A stretch of 64,000 nt of DNA from Brevibacillus_H ginsengisoli (GTDB lineage Bacteria; Bacillota; Bacilli; Brevibacillales; Brevibacillaceae), in contig NZ_JBNJQR010000002.1 of NCBI RefSeq assembly GCF_050113715.1, forward strand, positions 496,001 through 560,000. The letters run 5' to 3'. Made by a program: the position numbers and the translations under genes. The notes under the pieces are model-generated. The model did no database searches. It had not been told where the DNA came from and worked only from the letters and a program-made list of their open reading frames with translations. Positions within the stretch are counted from its first letter, which is position 1. Every line of letters starts with the position of its first letter. Positions 26,064-33,800 of the stretch are shown piece after piece.

Positions 26064-26180
26064 GCTTCATTCCTCTTTTCTTTTTTCATGTATTCATGTC
26101 AGTCTTGCCAAACTTCAGAAGATTGGCTCAGTTTCTGGCGTATGAGTATTTCCTTCCATCGTATGACTCATGAAGCAGGA

Positions 26181-26213
26181 AAAACAAAAAAACTTCTCCG
26201 ATAAGAAGAAGTT
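26181..26213 (-). terminator. intrinsic terminator of the SAM-I riboswitch expression platform
   Basis: The hairpin AACTTCT...AGAAGTT with TTTTTTTG on the minus strand lies directly between the aptamer and mtnD, as in other S-box leaders. Confidence 0.8.
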
Positions 26214-26225
26214 TCACCTACCTCA

Positions 26226-26328
26226 CTCTTATCTGCCAGAACAAAATGTCCTGCTGGAATTAGCACCTTCTACTACGTAGTGGTTGCTGGGCATCATCGG
26301 GCCAGTCCCTTCGCCTCTCTTGATAAGA
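26226..26328 (-). promoter_or_regulatory. SAM-I (S-box) riboswitch
   Basis: On the minus strand it begins CTTATCAAGAGAGGCGAAGG and continues with GACTGGCCCGATGATGCC, CAGCAACC, then GGTGCTAATTCCAGCAGG, and closes with GATAAGAG. These are the conserved elements of the S-box in order. It precedes mtnD, and SAM binding would favour the terminator at 26181-26213. Confidence 0.95.
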
Positions 26329-26414
26329 ATATTTTGTTAAATTAATCCTACTATAAAACTTGGATTTATGCAATGGAATCTTGCGTCTTCCTTACTGGAA
26401 ATTGTGAACATCGT

Positions 26415-27281
26415 TTATTGATCGACTGATATAGTGATGCGCGTTCGTAACGCTTCTTTGGGCTGGACATATAGCAGTTCTTTTTTGAGATTCATCTCAT
26501 TTGTTTTGGCCATCCAAGGTTCTACACACATGAACGGGGATCCAAGCTCTGTCCAGATCACCATATAACGGAAAAGCTTGTCGTACGTGATCATGACGTT
26601 GCGATTGATTTCTGGAAGAGCAAAGCTGACTTGCGGCTCTTGTGTGTCAAGCAGAACGACAGATTCACTCCGCTCGCTTAAATTAAAGGAGCCCTCATAC
26701 CCCTTAATCCCCCCGTCATTGTAATCAAGATACTGGGTTGCATCGGTTTTGATGTGAATCGTTTTGTGGTCTGTCGCAAAATAAGGATGAAAACCGCTGT
26801 ACATAGGCATCGGGATTTCTGAGTGATTCCAATATTCCTGATGGATAATGAGCGCATGATCCTGCAGCTCGTAACGGAAAATCAATTCAAAATCAAAAGG
26901 GAAAGATCGTTTGGTCTCTTCATTACTCCTCATACCGAGTGTGATTGAGAGCTCATTTTCCTCTTGTATTTGGAGCACTTGCCACGGGTGATTTCGTGCT
27001 ACCCCATGATTCTTCATTGGGAAAGTCTGGCCGTGAAGTTCATATTCTCCGTGTTCAAGTTGCCCGCAAATTGGGAAAAGAATCGGGATTCCCCCGCGAA
27101 TATTGGAATCTGGATTATGAAGCGTTTCCTCGTTCAGAAATAATAGTTCATCTCCCAGAAGCTTAAGGCTAATGACGATCCCCCCGCGTTCTGGAACAAC
27201 TTGAAAAGAAGATTTCGTCTGATGATTCACAAGCTCATAAATGGTTAAGTTGCCTTCCTTGCGAACAGCTGCTTGATTCAT
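26415..27281 (-). CDS. aldose 1-epimerase family protein
   Basis: A 288-aa beta-sandwich protein. Conserved regions include GGIPILFPICGQL near residue 62 and KNHGVARNHPWQV, where the His is a catalytic candidate, then YSGFHPYFA near residue 175 and the late Glu/Trp region MCVEPWMAKTNEMN. It interconverts alpha and beta anomers of a sugar or sugar phosphate; the substrate is uncertain. The start MNQAAVRKEGNL at 27281 has AAGGA 11 nt upstream. Two further in-frame starts (up to TTG at 27344) lack a ribosome-binding site. It lies alone between the SAM riboswitch and a bidirectional terminator. Confidence 0.82.
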   Translation of the reverse strand: MNQAAVRKEGNLTIYELVNHQTKSSFQVVPERGGIVISLKLLGDELLFLNEETLHNPDSNIRGGIPILFPICGQLEHGEYELHGQTFPMKNHGVARNHPWQVLQIQEENELSITLGMRSNEETKRSFPFDFELIFRYELQDHALIIHQEYWNHSEIPMPMYSGFHPYFATDHKTIHIKTDATQYLDYNDGGIKGYEGSFNLSERSESVVLLDTQEPQVSFALPEINRNVMITYDKLFRYMVIWTELGSPFMCVEPWMAKTNEMNLKKELLYVQPKEALRTRITISVDQ

Positions 27282-27457
27282 TATTACTTCATCCTTTGTC
27301 TCATGGCTTATCTCTGTTGTCATTTTTCGATTTTCTTGACCCAAGTGAATCTTTCTTGTGTCCCTCTCCCTGAAATTATAATATGAAACGATGCCATGTC
27401 CAAATAACTTCTCTGCGTAGCATAGTCAGAATGCGCTGTCCCCAATACTGGATTTCC

Positions 27458-27510
27458 CTGACACATAAAAATGGACCCTCTTTTGCGAGGTGTCCATTTT
27501 TATGTGTCGA
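27458..27510. terminator. bidirectional terminator, 17-bp perfect inverted repeat
   Basis: The arms GACACATAAAAATGGAC and GTCCATTTTTATGTGTC (27460-27476, 27492-27508) are exact complements with a 15-nt loop. The stem is AT-rich and T-runs are internal, so it is terminator-like but unusual. Confidence 0.55.
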
Positions 27511-27554
27511 ATCAGTTTACATAACAAATGTTATGTAATTTATGTTGTAACCGC

Positions 27555-27839
27555 TTACATCTTTTTGCCATAAATAACGGAGAACTTATTTGTGTTCACA
27601 GGTTTTAACACGCTAAATAAAAAGATCACAACATACATCGGAAGAACATTGTAAAACACTAGCGGAATGTAAAACATCCATTCCCCACTCTCTCCCCATT
27701 GGGCCACCATTAACCCTAATAGAGTCACCAAAACCATCGTATTGAGACCAGCTGCAATACCGATCCGTTGTGGAATCTTCGATGACAGAAGCAAAAAGTT
27801 GGTGATCATCACGACTGCAAGAAGAGTAAATGTCAACAT
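27555..27839 (-). CDS. small membrane protein of unknown function
   Basis: A 94-aa protein with three predicted transmembrane helices (residues about 1-20, 33-50 and 58-78) and a short basic C-terminus (VNTNKFSVIYGKKM). No family is recognised. GGAGGGG lies 5 nt before the ATG, which is strong support that it is translated. The 22-bp palindrome at 27517-27538 lies just past its stop. Confidence 0.65.
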   Translation of the reverse strand: MLTFTLLAVVMITNFLLLSSKIPQRIGIAAGLNTMVLVTLLGLMVAQWGESGEWMFYIPLVFYNVLPMYVVIFLFSVLKPVNTNKFSVIYGKKM

Positions 27840-28001
27840 ACAATCCCCTCCAGTATTTTCCTTCCTACCCTTATTATATCAGGAAAAACTGAAAATAGTT
27901 CACAATTTTGTAACATTTTACAGGTTTATACCCTTTTTATTTTCTAAATAGAGCAATCCTTGAATGGTGCTGTGATTGTTGTGTTAAGCGGTATTGTTTC
28001 G

Positions 28002-28187
28002 TTAGCGGTTCAAACCGTATCTTTCCATGTTTTCTGTTACTCGATTGTCAAGCTCTACAACGTATGTCTCCGATTTAATCTCGATAACCGTTCCGTTTCC
28101 TATGTACATGCCTCGCTCAGTGAACGGTACGCTATCTCCGATTTTTAACTCTTTCTCGATTGATGATTTGGCAATCTCAATATTCAC
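28002..28187 (-). CDS. 61-aa hypothetical protein
   Basis: A short protein with a central segment KIGDSVPFTERGMYIGNGTV followed by beta-strand-like sequence. This resembles small SH3-like Bacilli proteins of the DUF2187 sort, but the match is by eye and weak. The GTG start overlaps the PadR stop codon by 4 nt (GTGA), with AGAGGG upstream, so the two are translationally coupled. Confidence 0.55.
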   Translation of the reverse strand: MNIEIAKSSIEKELKIGDSVPFTERGMYIGNGTVIEIKSETYVVELDNRVTENMERYGLNR

Positions 28188-28768
28188 GATGAATATCCCT
28201 CTTTCTGTTCTTTCACCTGTTTAAGGCTTGATGATTTGTTCATTAGTTTATCACACCAGGTAATATAAAGTCGCTCATATTCAATTCCAAATTCCACAAC
28301 CGAAATACTAGAGGCGATCGGGTCGTGAGTGTTGGATGGATCAAGCATGTCCGTTAACTCCTTCACTTTCTCCAAATAGGCAGCTAGCTTCTCTTCATGT
28401 TGTTGTTTGACGATCTCAATTTGTCCCTTCATCTGCTCCGGATCAATTAGCCAGGAGTTATAGGTCTTCAAAAGGAAATCATCCCGTGTATGTTCGACTT
28501 CGCCTGGTTCCATCGTCCATTGTATGACTTCTTCCTGACCTGCCTCTGTAATCTCATACAACTTTTTGGTCGGACGGAAGCCGTGCTGCTCAATTCCTTG
28601 TAGCCTAACCAGACCCTCGGTTTCCATCTTGGCTAGCTCTGGATAGACCTGATTGCTCCCCGCCTTCCAAAAAGGTCCCAAGCGATTGTTCATATGCTTC
28701 TTAATATCATAGCCACTGAGAGGCTCTCGTGCTAATAAAGATAAAAGCGCATTACGGATAGAGCTCAT
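28184..28768 (-). CDS. PadR family transcriptional regulator
   Basis: A 194-aa repressor. Residues 1-85 form the PadR winged helix (LLSLLAREPLSGYDIKKHM, with SNQVYPELAKMETEGLV). Residues 95-180 form the Vir_act_alpha_C-type dimerisation helices. It is divergent from an alpha/beta hydrolase gene, and the 210 bp between them hold repeated TAGGTT/AACCTA half-sites and a promoter. The natural inference is that it represses both its own gene and the hydrolase. Confidence 0.87.
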   Translation of the reverse strand: MSSIRNALLSLLAREPLSGYDIKKHMNNRLGPFWKAGSNQVYPELAKMETEGLVRLQGIEQHGFRPTKKLYEITEAGQEEVIQWTMEPGEVEHTRDDFLLKTYNSWLIDPEQMKGQIEIVKQQHEEKLAAYLEKVKELTDMLDPSNTHDPIASSISVVEFGIEYERLYITWCDKLMNKSSSLKQVKEQKEGYSS

Positions 28769-28803
28769 TCAACCACCTCTTCTATTCTTTCAGCCAATTC
28801 TAC

Positions 28804-28820
28804 ATAGGTTCATTTTAACT
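28804..28820. promoter_or_regulatory. PadR operator-like repeat 1
   Basis: TAGGTT (28805-28810), six bases, then AACTCA, an imperfect inverted repeat of the TAGGTT-N6-AACCTA form. It lies just upstream of the padR start. Confidence 0.4.
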
Positions 28821-28876
28821 CATATTAATGAATTATCAACTGATAAAAGATAAGTCAATTTTAACCTATGTTATCA

Positions 28877-28905
28877 TTGACTTAATTAAACCAATGGGTT
28901 ATTTT
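28877..28905 (+). promoter_or_regulatory. promoter of the alpha/beta hydrolase gene
   Basis: TTGACT (28877-28882), 17 nt, then TATTTT (28900-28905). The best operator-like repeat begins 5 nt downstream of it. Confidence 0.55.
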
Positions 28906-28910
28906 GGTTT

Positions 28911-28928
28911 TAGGTTCAATTTAACCTA
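28911..28928. promoter_or_regulatory. PadR operator-like repeat 2 (perfect)
   Basis: TAGGTT-CAATTT-AACCTA is a perfect 6-bp inverted repeat with a 6-bp spacer, directly downstream of the -10 box. Further half-sites occur at 28862-28869 (TAACCTAT) and 28937-28944 (TTAACCTA). Confidence 0.55.
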
Positions 28929-28978
28929 TGCGCAGATTAACCTAAGAATGAACTTAATCATCTGAGGAGGAAATATGT

Positions 28979-30184
28979 ATGAAAGTAATCTTTGAAGATC
29001 AGACCTTTTCGTTTGAACTTTTACGAACATTAAGTTACGCACCGTTTGGAGGAGCAGATATTGGGGAATGTCTCTCTACCGCCTACCGGATTGAAGAAGG
29101 CGATTTTGAGAGCTGGTATTCGGAATGGTATAAAACCGCGAGTCGTGTATATTCTCAGGCAGTTGAGTATTTGGAACGTGGCCAGCGAGTCAGCGCAAGG
29201 GAAAGTTTTTTACGAGCGCACAATTACTATCGTACTGCGGAATTCTTCTTGCACGGAAATCCGGACGATCCTCGGATTCTTGATACTTGGGGAAAAAGCA
29301 GAAGTTCATTTCAACAAGCGATTCCATTAATGGATACACCTGTTGAAGTATTGAAGATTCCTTATGAAAAAACCTATTTGCCGGCCTATTTCTTCCGTGT
29401 GGATGACGCGATGAAACCACGACCTACCCTGCTCATTCACGGAGGTTTCGACTCCACGGTCGAAGAGCTTTATCTGGAGGTTGTAGCATCTGCGTTGCAG
29501 CGTGGATACAACTGCCTCACCTTCGAAGGTCCAGGTCAAGGTGCTGTCATTCGTGAGCAAAAAATCCCGTTCCGTCATGATTGGGAAAAGGTGGTTACTC
29601 CGATGGTCGATTATTTGGAATCGCGACAGGAAGTAGATCGGAATCGAATCGCCTTGATGGGCATTAGTCTTGGCGGATATTTAGCTCCTCGCGCTGCCGC
29701 TTTTGAACATCGATTGGCAGCATGTGTTGCCAATGACGGGATGTTTTCCAATCAGTTCGGTGCCATTAGTCGCAAGTTTTACCCAGGGAACCCAGAAGAT
29801 TTAGAAAACCCAGTATTATTGGATAGTTTCTTGCAGAAGTTGATGAAGCAGAGTATCGGTGTTCGTTGGGCCGTCGAAAATGGAATGTTTACCTATCAAG
29901 CGCAATCCATGCAAGAACTGATCGAAAAAACAGAGCCTGTCACGTTAGAAGGCGTCGCCGATAAAATCAAATGCCCTACTCTGGTATGTGAAGCTGAAAA
30001 CGATCATTTCTTCGCTGAACAACCCCAAATGTTGTTTGATGCCCTAAATTGCCCAAAGACCTTCATGCGTTTTACCACAGAAGACAGTGCGGAAGAACAT
30101 TGTCAATTCGGAGCTTTGATTTATTTTAACCAACGTCTATTTGAATGGCTGGATGAGACGTTGGGTTCTCAAAGTAATTCTTGA
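28979..30184 (+). CDS. alpha/beta hydrolase, FrsA/pseudooxynicotine-hydrolase-like
   Basis: A 401-aa hydrolase. The first 130 residues are a helical region typical of this group; the catalytic domain follows. LLIHGGFDSTVEELY is the oxyanion region, GISLGGYLAPRAA at about residue 225 carries the nucleophile Ser, and the catalytic Asp and His are likely in the ENDHFF region and in EEHCQFG near residue 380. Relatives cleave C-C or ester bonds or act as dipeptidyl-type peptidases, so the substrate cannot be fixed. GAGGAGG precedes the ATG. It is divergent from padR, and the operator repeats suggest substrate-induced expression. Confidence 0.83.
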   Translation: MKVIFEDQTFSFELLRTLSYAPFGGADIGECLSTAYRIEEGDFESWYSEWYKTASRVYSQAVEYLERGQRVSARESFLRAHNYYRTAEFFLHGNPDDPRILDTWGKSRSSFQQAIPLMDTPVEVLKIPYEKTYLPAYFFRVDDAMKPRPTLLIHGGFDSTVEELYLEVVASALQRGYNCLTFEGPGQGAVIREQKIPFRHDWEKVVTPMVDYLESRQEVDRNRIALMGISLGGYLAPRAAAFEHRLAACVANDGMFSNQFGAISRKFYPGNPEDLENPVLLDSFLQKLMKQSIGVRWAVENGMFTYQAQSMQELIEKTEPVTLEGVADKIKCPTLVCEAENDHFFAEQPQMLFDALNCPKTFMRFTTEDSAEEHCQFGALIYFNQRLFEWLDETLGSQSNS

Positions 30185-30228
30185 CAGTTAATATATTCAG
30201 GAGTAATATCCAAACAGTAAATGAATAA

Positions 30229-30400
30229 GTCCTCGTTAGGTGAGGCTCCTATACAAACATAGGCCACTGCCCAGAAATATCGAAAGATGCCAATGGGTAG
30301 AACAGGAATTGCCGGATTAAGGCTCTTCTTAAGGTGGCTAAGGGAAACCCTTTACGTTGTATAGTGCCAAAGCTGTACTAGGGGGAAACGGCCTATTTAG
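30229..30400 (+). promoter_or_regulatory. M-box (ykoK leader) Mg2+ riboswitch
   Basis: The conserved M-box elements appear in order: GTTAGGTGAGGCTCCTATAC, then CCACTGCCCAGAAATATCGA, AAGATGCCAATGGGT, GATTAAGGC, AAGGTGGCTAAGG, TTGTATAGTGCCAAAGCTGT and AGGGGGAAACGGCC. M-boxes fold when Mg2+ is plentiful and shut off downstream genes, commonly mgtE, corA or mgtA. Here the genes on the same strand are an ABC permease and ATPase. A terminator hairpin follows at 30412. Confidence 0.93.
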
Positions 30401-30411
30401 TGATGACCTTT

Positions 30412-30444
30412 AGCCCCCTGGGACCAACCCAAGGGGCTTTTCAT
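30412..30444 (+). terminator. M-box expression-platform terminator
   Basis: The arms AGCCCC-TGGG and CCCA-GGGGCT are followed by TTTTCAT, 12 nt after the aptamer. Confidence 0.85.
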
Positions 30445-30648
30445 ATTGATGTGTGTAAAGGGGGAATACTGGAAATGGATAGTAGCAGTCGATTATGTGG
30501 CATCTTGAATCTTTCATATTTTTTCTCAGGCAGGAAGAATGCTATTCCTTGTATACAGGATAGGTCTGTCTATTTTCAGTCTGTCTTCTCATCAATAACT
30601 GACTGAACAAGAATGGGCCCTAATCCACATATGTTGAAGGAATGTTGC

Positions 30649-30682
30649 ACTCTCCCAGTTTGAAGCTGTGGAGAGTTTTTTA
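30649..30682 (+). terminator. second leader hairpin with T-run
   Basis: The arms ACTCTCC and GGAGAGT (7 bp, extended by weaker pairs) are followed by TTTTTTATTTT, 30 nt upstream of the permease start. Between it and the M-box terminator, 30445-30648 holds no convincing gene; a 43-codon frame from 30475 is preceded by AAAGGGGG but looks unremarkable. Confidence 0.6.
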
Positions 30683-30708
30683 TTTTGGAGAATTGGGGCT
30701 GTTTGTTT

Positions 30709-32433
30709 ATGAAACGAAGTGTATTCAATAATGTTAATCAGCAAAATAAATTCGGTTGGGCAGATGTCCTGGTCATTTTCTTATTATTATCCATACTTTA
30801 TGCGGCGGCGAAGCTTGGGTCGGGTATGGAGGTTCCGTTTTCGCCAACTCAGCAACCCACCTTGAGCCTTGATCCGCTCTGGCTCCCCTACTACGCGGGT
30901 CGTTCGTTGCTTCGTATGTTTATTGCGTTTGCCGCTTCAATGCTTTTTACCTTCATCTATGGTCGCATCGCCGCGTATAACCGGACGGCGGAAAAATTTA
31001 TGATACCGGCCATTGATATTCTTCAATCTGTTCCCGTCCTTGGATTTTTATCGGCGACAGTGCTTGCGTTTATGGCGTTGTTTAAAGGGAGCTTGCTCGG
31101 CGTGGAATGCGCTTCGATCTTTGCTATTTTTACGGGGCAGGTTTGGAATATGACGTTTAGTTTCTATCATTCCGTCAAGACGATTCCTCGCGATTTGCTT
31201 GAAGCGGCAAAAATGAATCGGTTGGGCGGATGGCACCGCTTTAGCAAACTGGAAGTGCCGTATTCCATGATCGGCTTGGTTTGGAACAGCATGATGTCAT
31301 TTGGCGGGGGTTGGTTCTTTCTTGCGGCCAGTGAATCCATCACCGTTCTGAATCAAGACATCCGCCTGCCAGGAATAGGTTCTTACATGGCTTTGGCTAC
31401 AGATGAGGGCAATATCCCTGCAATTATCTATGCAATCCTGACCATGGTGATTATGATTGTGGTCGTCGATCAGTTATTCTGGCGTCCGATCATCGCCTGG
31501 AGTCAAAAGTTCAAAAATGAACAGACGGAAGCAAGCGTCGTTCCTACCTCTTGGGTATTTGACATTCTGAAACGGGCTAGGTTCGTTCGTTTTATGAAAC
31601 AAAATATCCGGATCTTGTTTCATGATTGGTTCCTTGTGTTTATCAAACAAAATTCACAAGAGACTGTCCCCCAGTCACAGGCTCATATCAAGCGTCTGTT
31701 GAAATGGTTGCTGGCTGGTCTGGCAATTGTGCTTGCCTTTAGGTATGTGTACGAAGGACTTCTTGAGATAGCTAGTCTTAGCATGAGTGAGGTCTTCCAT
31801 GTCATCTTCCTAGGATTGCTGACAGCCCTGCGTGTGTTCGTTTCGACACTTCTAGCAGTTATGTGGACACTTCCTGTAGGGGTTTTTATCGGAACAAATG
31901 TGCGACTATCACGCGTTGTGCAGCCAATTGTACAGATTTTAGCTTCTTTTCCGGCAAATATGGCGTTCCCGATCTTCATCATTTTGTATGTGAAGTTGGG
32001 TATTTCGATGGAAATTGGCTCCATCCCTCTGATGATGCTCGGGACTCAATGGTACGTGTTATTTAACGTGATTGCTGGAGCAATGGCGATTCCGTCCGAT
32101 CTAAAAGAAGCTTCGGTGATTTTACAACTAACACGATGGCAGAAATGGAAAACGCTCATACTTCCCTCTGTCTTTCCATTCCTCGTGACCGGTTGTATAA
32201 CGGCTAGCGGAGGCGCCTGGAACGCCAGTATTGTTTCGGAAATCGTCTCCTGGAAAGGCACCGATCTCCAGGCATCCGGGTTAGGCTCGTACATCGCGCA
32301 AGCGACGACAAAAGGAAACTGGCCGGAAATCATCTGGGGCATTATCGTAATGTGCTTGCTGGTTGTGATCATTAATCGCTTCGTATGGCGTAAGCTTTAT
32401 GCGCTGGCTGAGATGAAATACCACGTGGAATAA
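30709..32433 (+). CDS. two-domain ABC transporter permease (NitT/TauT-type) under M-box control
   Basis: A 574-aa fused permease. Residues about 70-270 and 350-565 are each a BPD_transp_1 domain with six helices. Both EAA loops are visible: LLEAAKMNRLGGWHRFSKLE near residue 165 and LKEASVILQLTRWQKWKTLI near residue 465. The protein therefore supplies both membrane halves of one pore. Homologues are usually annotated as duplicated anion-transport permeases of the nitrate/sulfonate/taurine group, but the M-box upstream points to Mg2+-responsive control. No periplasmic binding protein is adjacent. The ATG at 30709 has GGGG 10 nt upstream; the frame opens at TTG 30685. The ATPase gene starts 12 nt after the stop. 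Confidence 0.85.
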   Translation: MKRSVFNNVNQQNKFGWADVLVIFLLLSILYAAAKLGSGMEVPFSPTQQPTLSLDPLWLPYYAGRSLLRMFIAFAASMLFTFIYGRIAAYNRTAEKFMIPAIDILQSVPVLGFLSATVLAFMALFKGSLLGVECASIFAIFTGQVWNMTFSFYHSVKTIPRDLLEAAKMNRLGGWHRFSKLEVPYSMIGLVWNSMMSFGGGWFFLAASESITVLNQDIRLPGIGSYMALATDEGNIPAIIYAILTMVIMIVVVDQLFWRPIIAWSQKFKNEQTEASVVPTSWVFDILKRARFVRFMKQNIRILFHDWFLVFIKQNSQETVPQSQAHIKRLLKWLLAGLAIVLAFRYVYEGLLEIASLSMSEVFHVIFLGLLTALRVFVSTLLAVMWTLPVGVFIGTNVRLSRVVQPIVQILASFPANMAFPIFIILYVKLGISMEIGSIPLMMLGTQWYVLFNVIAGAMAIPSDLKEASVILQLTRWQKWKTLILPSVFPFLVTGCITASGGAWNASIVSEIVSWKGTDLQASGLGSYIAQATTKGNWPEIIWGIIVMCLLVVIINRFVWRKLYALAEMKYHVE

Positions 32434-32445
32434 GGGGTGTCGAAT

Positions 32446-33744
32446 ATGAAAAAAACACTGATTGAGTTGCGGCAAATCAGCAAACGGTATGATTTGCAAA
32501 AAGAAACAAACGCGACGATTTTGGAGGATATCAATCTCACGATCAGAGAAGGCGAGTTGGTTTCTATTTTGGGGCCATCAGGTTCAGGAAAATCCACCTT
32601 GCTTCGCATCATTGCCGGTCTCGTCTCCCCTACGGAAGGTGCTGTTCTGTATAACGGTGAACCCATTGTCGGTACGAATCCGGGCGTTGGCATGGTGTTT
32701 CAATCGTTCGCGTTATTTCCTTGGCTGACGGTTCTTGAAAATGTAAAGCTAGGACTTGAGAATAAACCGTTACGGGAAGCGGAAAAAATGCGAAAAGCCC
32801 TCTCCGTCATCGACATGATCGGGCTTGACGGATTTGAAGGGGCATACCCAAAAGAATTGTCGGGTGGGATGCGGCAACGGGTTGGCATCGGAAGGGCTTT
32901 AGTCATGGAACCAGACATACTGCTTATGGATGAACCCTTCTCCGCGCTTGACGTGTTAACAGCAGAGAACCTGAAGCGTGATTTGCTGGAGTTGTGGACA
33001 GAAAGAAAGATTCCAACCAAAAGCATTATTATTGTGACGCATAGTATCGAAGAAGCCGTCTATATGTCTGATCGCGCGATCGTTCTGTCCAGAGACCCTG
33101 CTCGTGTGATTTCTGATATATCTATCAGCATGCCTCATTGGCGGGATAAACTGAAACCTCAATTTACCGCGCTTGTCGATCGTATCTACTCTATTCTCAC
33201 GAAGCGTGAAGTCAAGCCAGTTGATCTGCCAGGAGAACCGAAAAAGCGAATGGAAAAAGTACAGGAGGTTCCGGCAGGCGCTCTCACTGGATTCGTAGAG
33301 CTCATCGATGATCTTGGAAAAAAGGTGGATCTATACAAGCTCGCTGATCAATTAAGCTTGGACTTGGAAGACTTCTTGCCGATTGTCGAGGCAGCTCAAT
33401 TACTTCAGTTTGCTGCCATTCATCAGGGCGATATCGAATTAACGGATATTGGCTATCAATTGGCTGACGCAAGTGTTCTTGAACGCAAGGAGATCTTCAA
33501 GAAACAAATCCTGCAGCATGTTCCCATGTTGGAGAAAATGATCTGGATTCTGCAATCTAAATCAAACAATAAAATGGAACGAGAATTTTTTATGGAAATT
33601 TTCGAGAAGCATTTTGGTGCAGAAGAGGCTGCTCACCAATTGGATATCTTAATCGATTGGGGTAGATACGCCGAATTAATTGCATATGATGAGAAGGCGG
33701 AGGTTCTATATTTGGAACATGAATCTGCTCCTGCAATGGATTGA
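32446..33744 (+). CDS. ABC transporter ATP-binding protein with C-terminal AAA-associated domain
   Basis: A 432-aa ATPase that pairs with the preceding permease. Residues 1-245 are the nucleotide-binding domain: Walker A GPSGSGKST, Q-loop, signature LSGGMRQRV, Walker B ILLMDEPFSALD, and switch His in VTHSIEEAV. Residues 270-425 are an extra domain (starting VPAGALTGFVELIDDLGKKV), resembling the AAA-associated C-terminal domain of NitT/TauT-type ATPases, including a winged-helix-like part. That domain may be a regulatory or substrate-sensing arm. The ATG at 32446 has AAGGGG 8 nt upstream, after a GTG at 32437. A terminator follows the stop. Confidence 0.86.
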   Translation: MKKTLIELRQISKRYDLQKETNATILEDINLTIREGELVSILGPSGSGKSTLLRIIAGLVSPTEGAVLYNGEPIVGTNPGVGMVFQSFALFPWLTVLENVKLGLENKPLREAEKMRKALSVIDMIGLDGFEGAYPKELSGGMRQRVGIGRALVMEPDILLMDEPFSALDVLTAENLKRDLLELWTERKIPTKSIIIVTHSIEEAVYMSDRAIVLSRDPARVISDISISMPHWRDKLKPQFTALVDRIYSILTKREVKPVDLPGEPKKRMEKVQEVPAGALTGFVELIDDLGKKVDLYKLADQLSLDLEDFLPIVEAAQLLQFAAIHQGDIELTDIGYQLADASVLERKEIFKKQILQHVPMLEKMIWILQSKSNNKMEREFFMEIFEKHFGAEEAAHQLDILIDWGRYAELIAYDEKAEVLYLEHESAPAMD

Positions 33745-33752
33745 TTAACGCA

Positions 33753-33794
33753 AGAAGCCGGTAATCCTCAAGTTTAGGATTCCGGCTTTTTCAG
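33753..33794 (+). terminator. terminator of the M-box ABC operon
   Basis: The arms AGCCGG-AATCCT and AGGATT-CCGGCT are followed by TTTTTCAG. Confidence 0.85.
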
Positions 33795-33800
33795 TATAAT

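Noticed and set aside
27546..27559. TGTAACCGCTTACA, a cre-like 14-mer
   Set aside because: It has one mismatch to the consensus on each strand and lies at the 3' end of a small gene rather than near a promoter.
30400..30606. 68-codon frame after the M-box
   Set aside because: It begins inside the aptamer/terminator and has no ribosome-binding site at its start.
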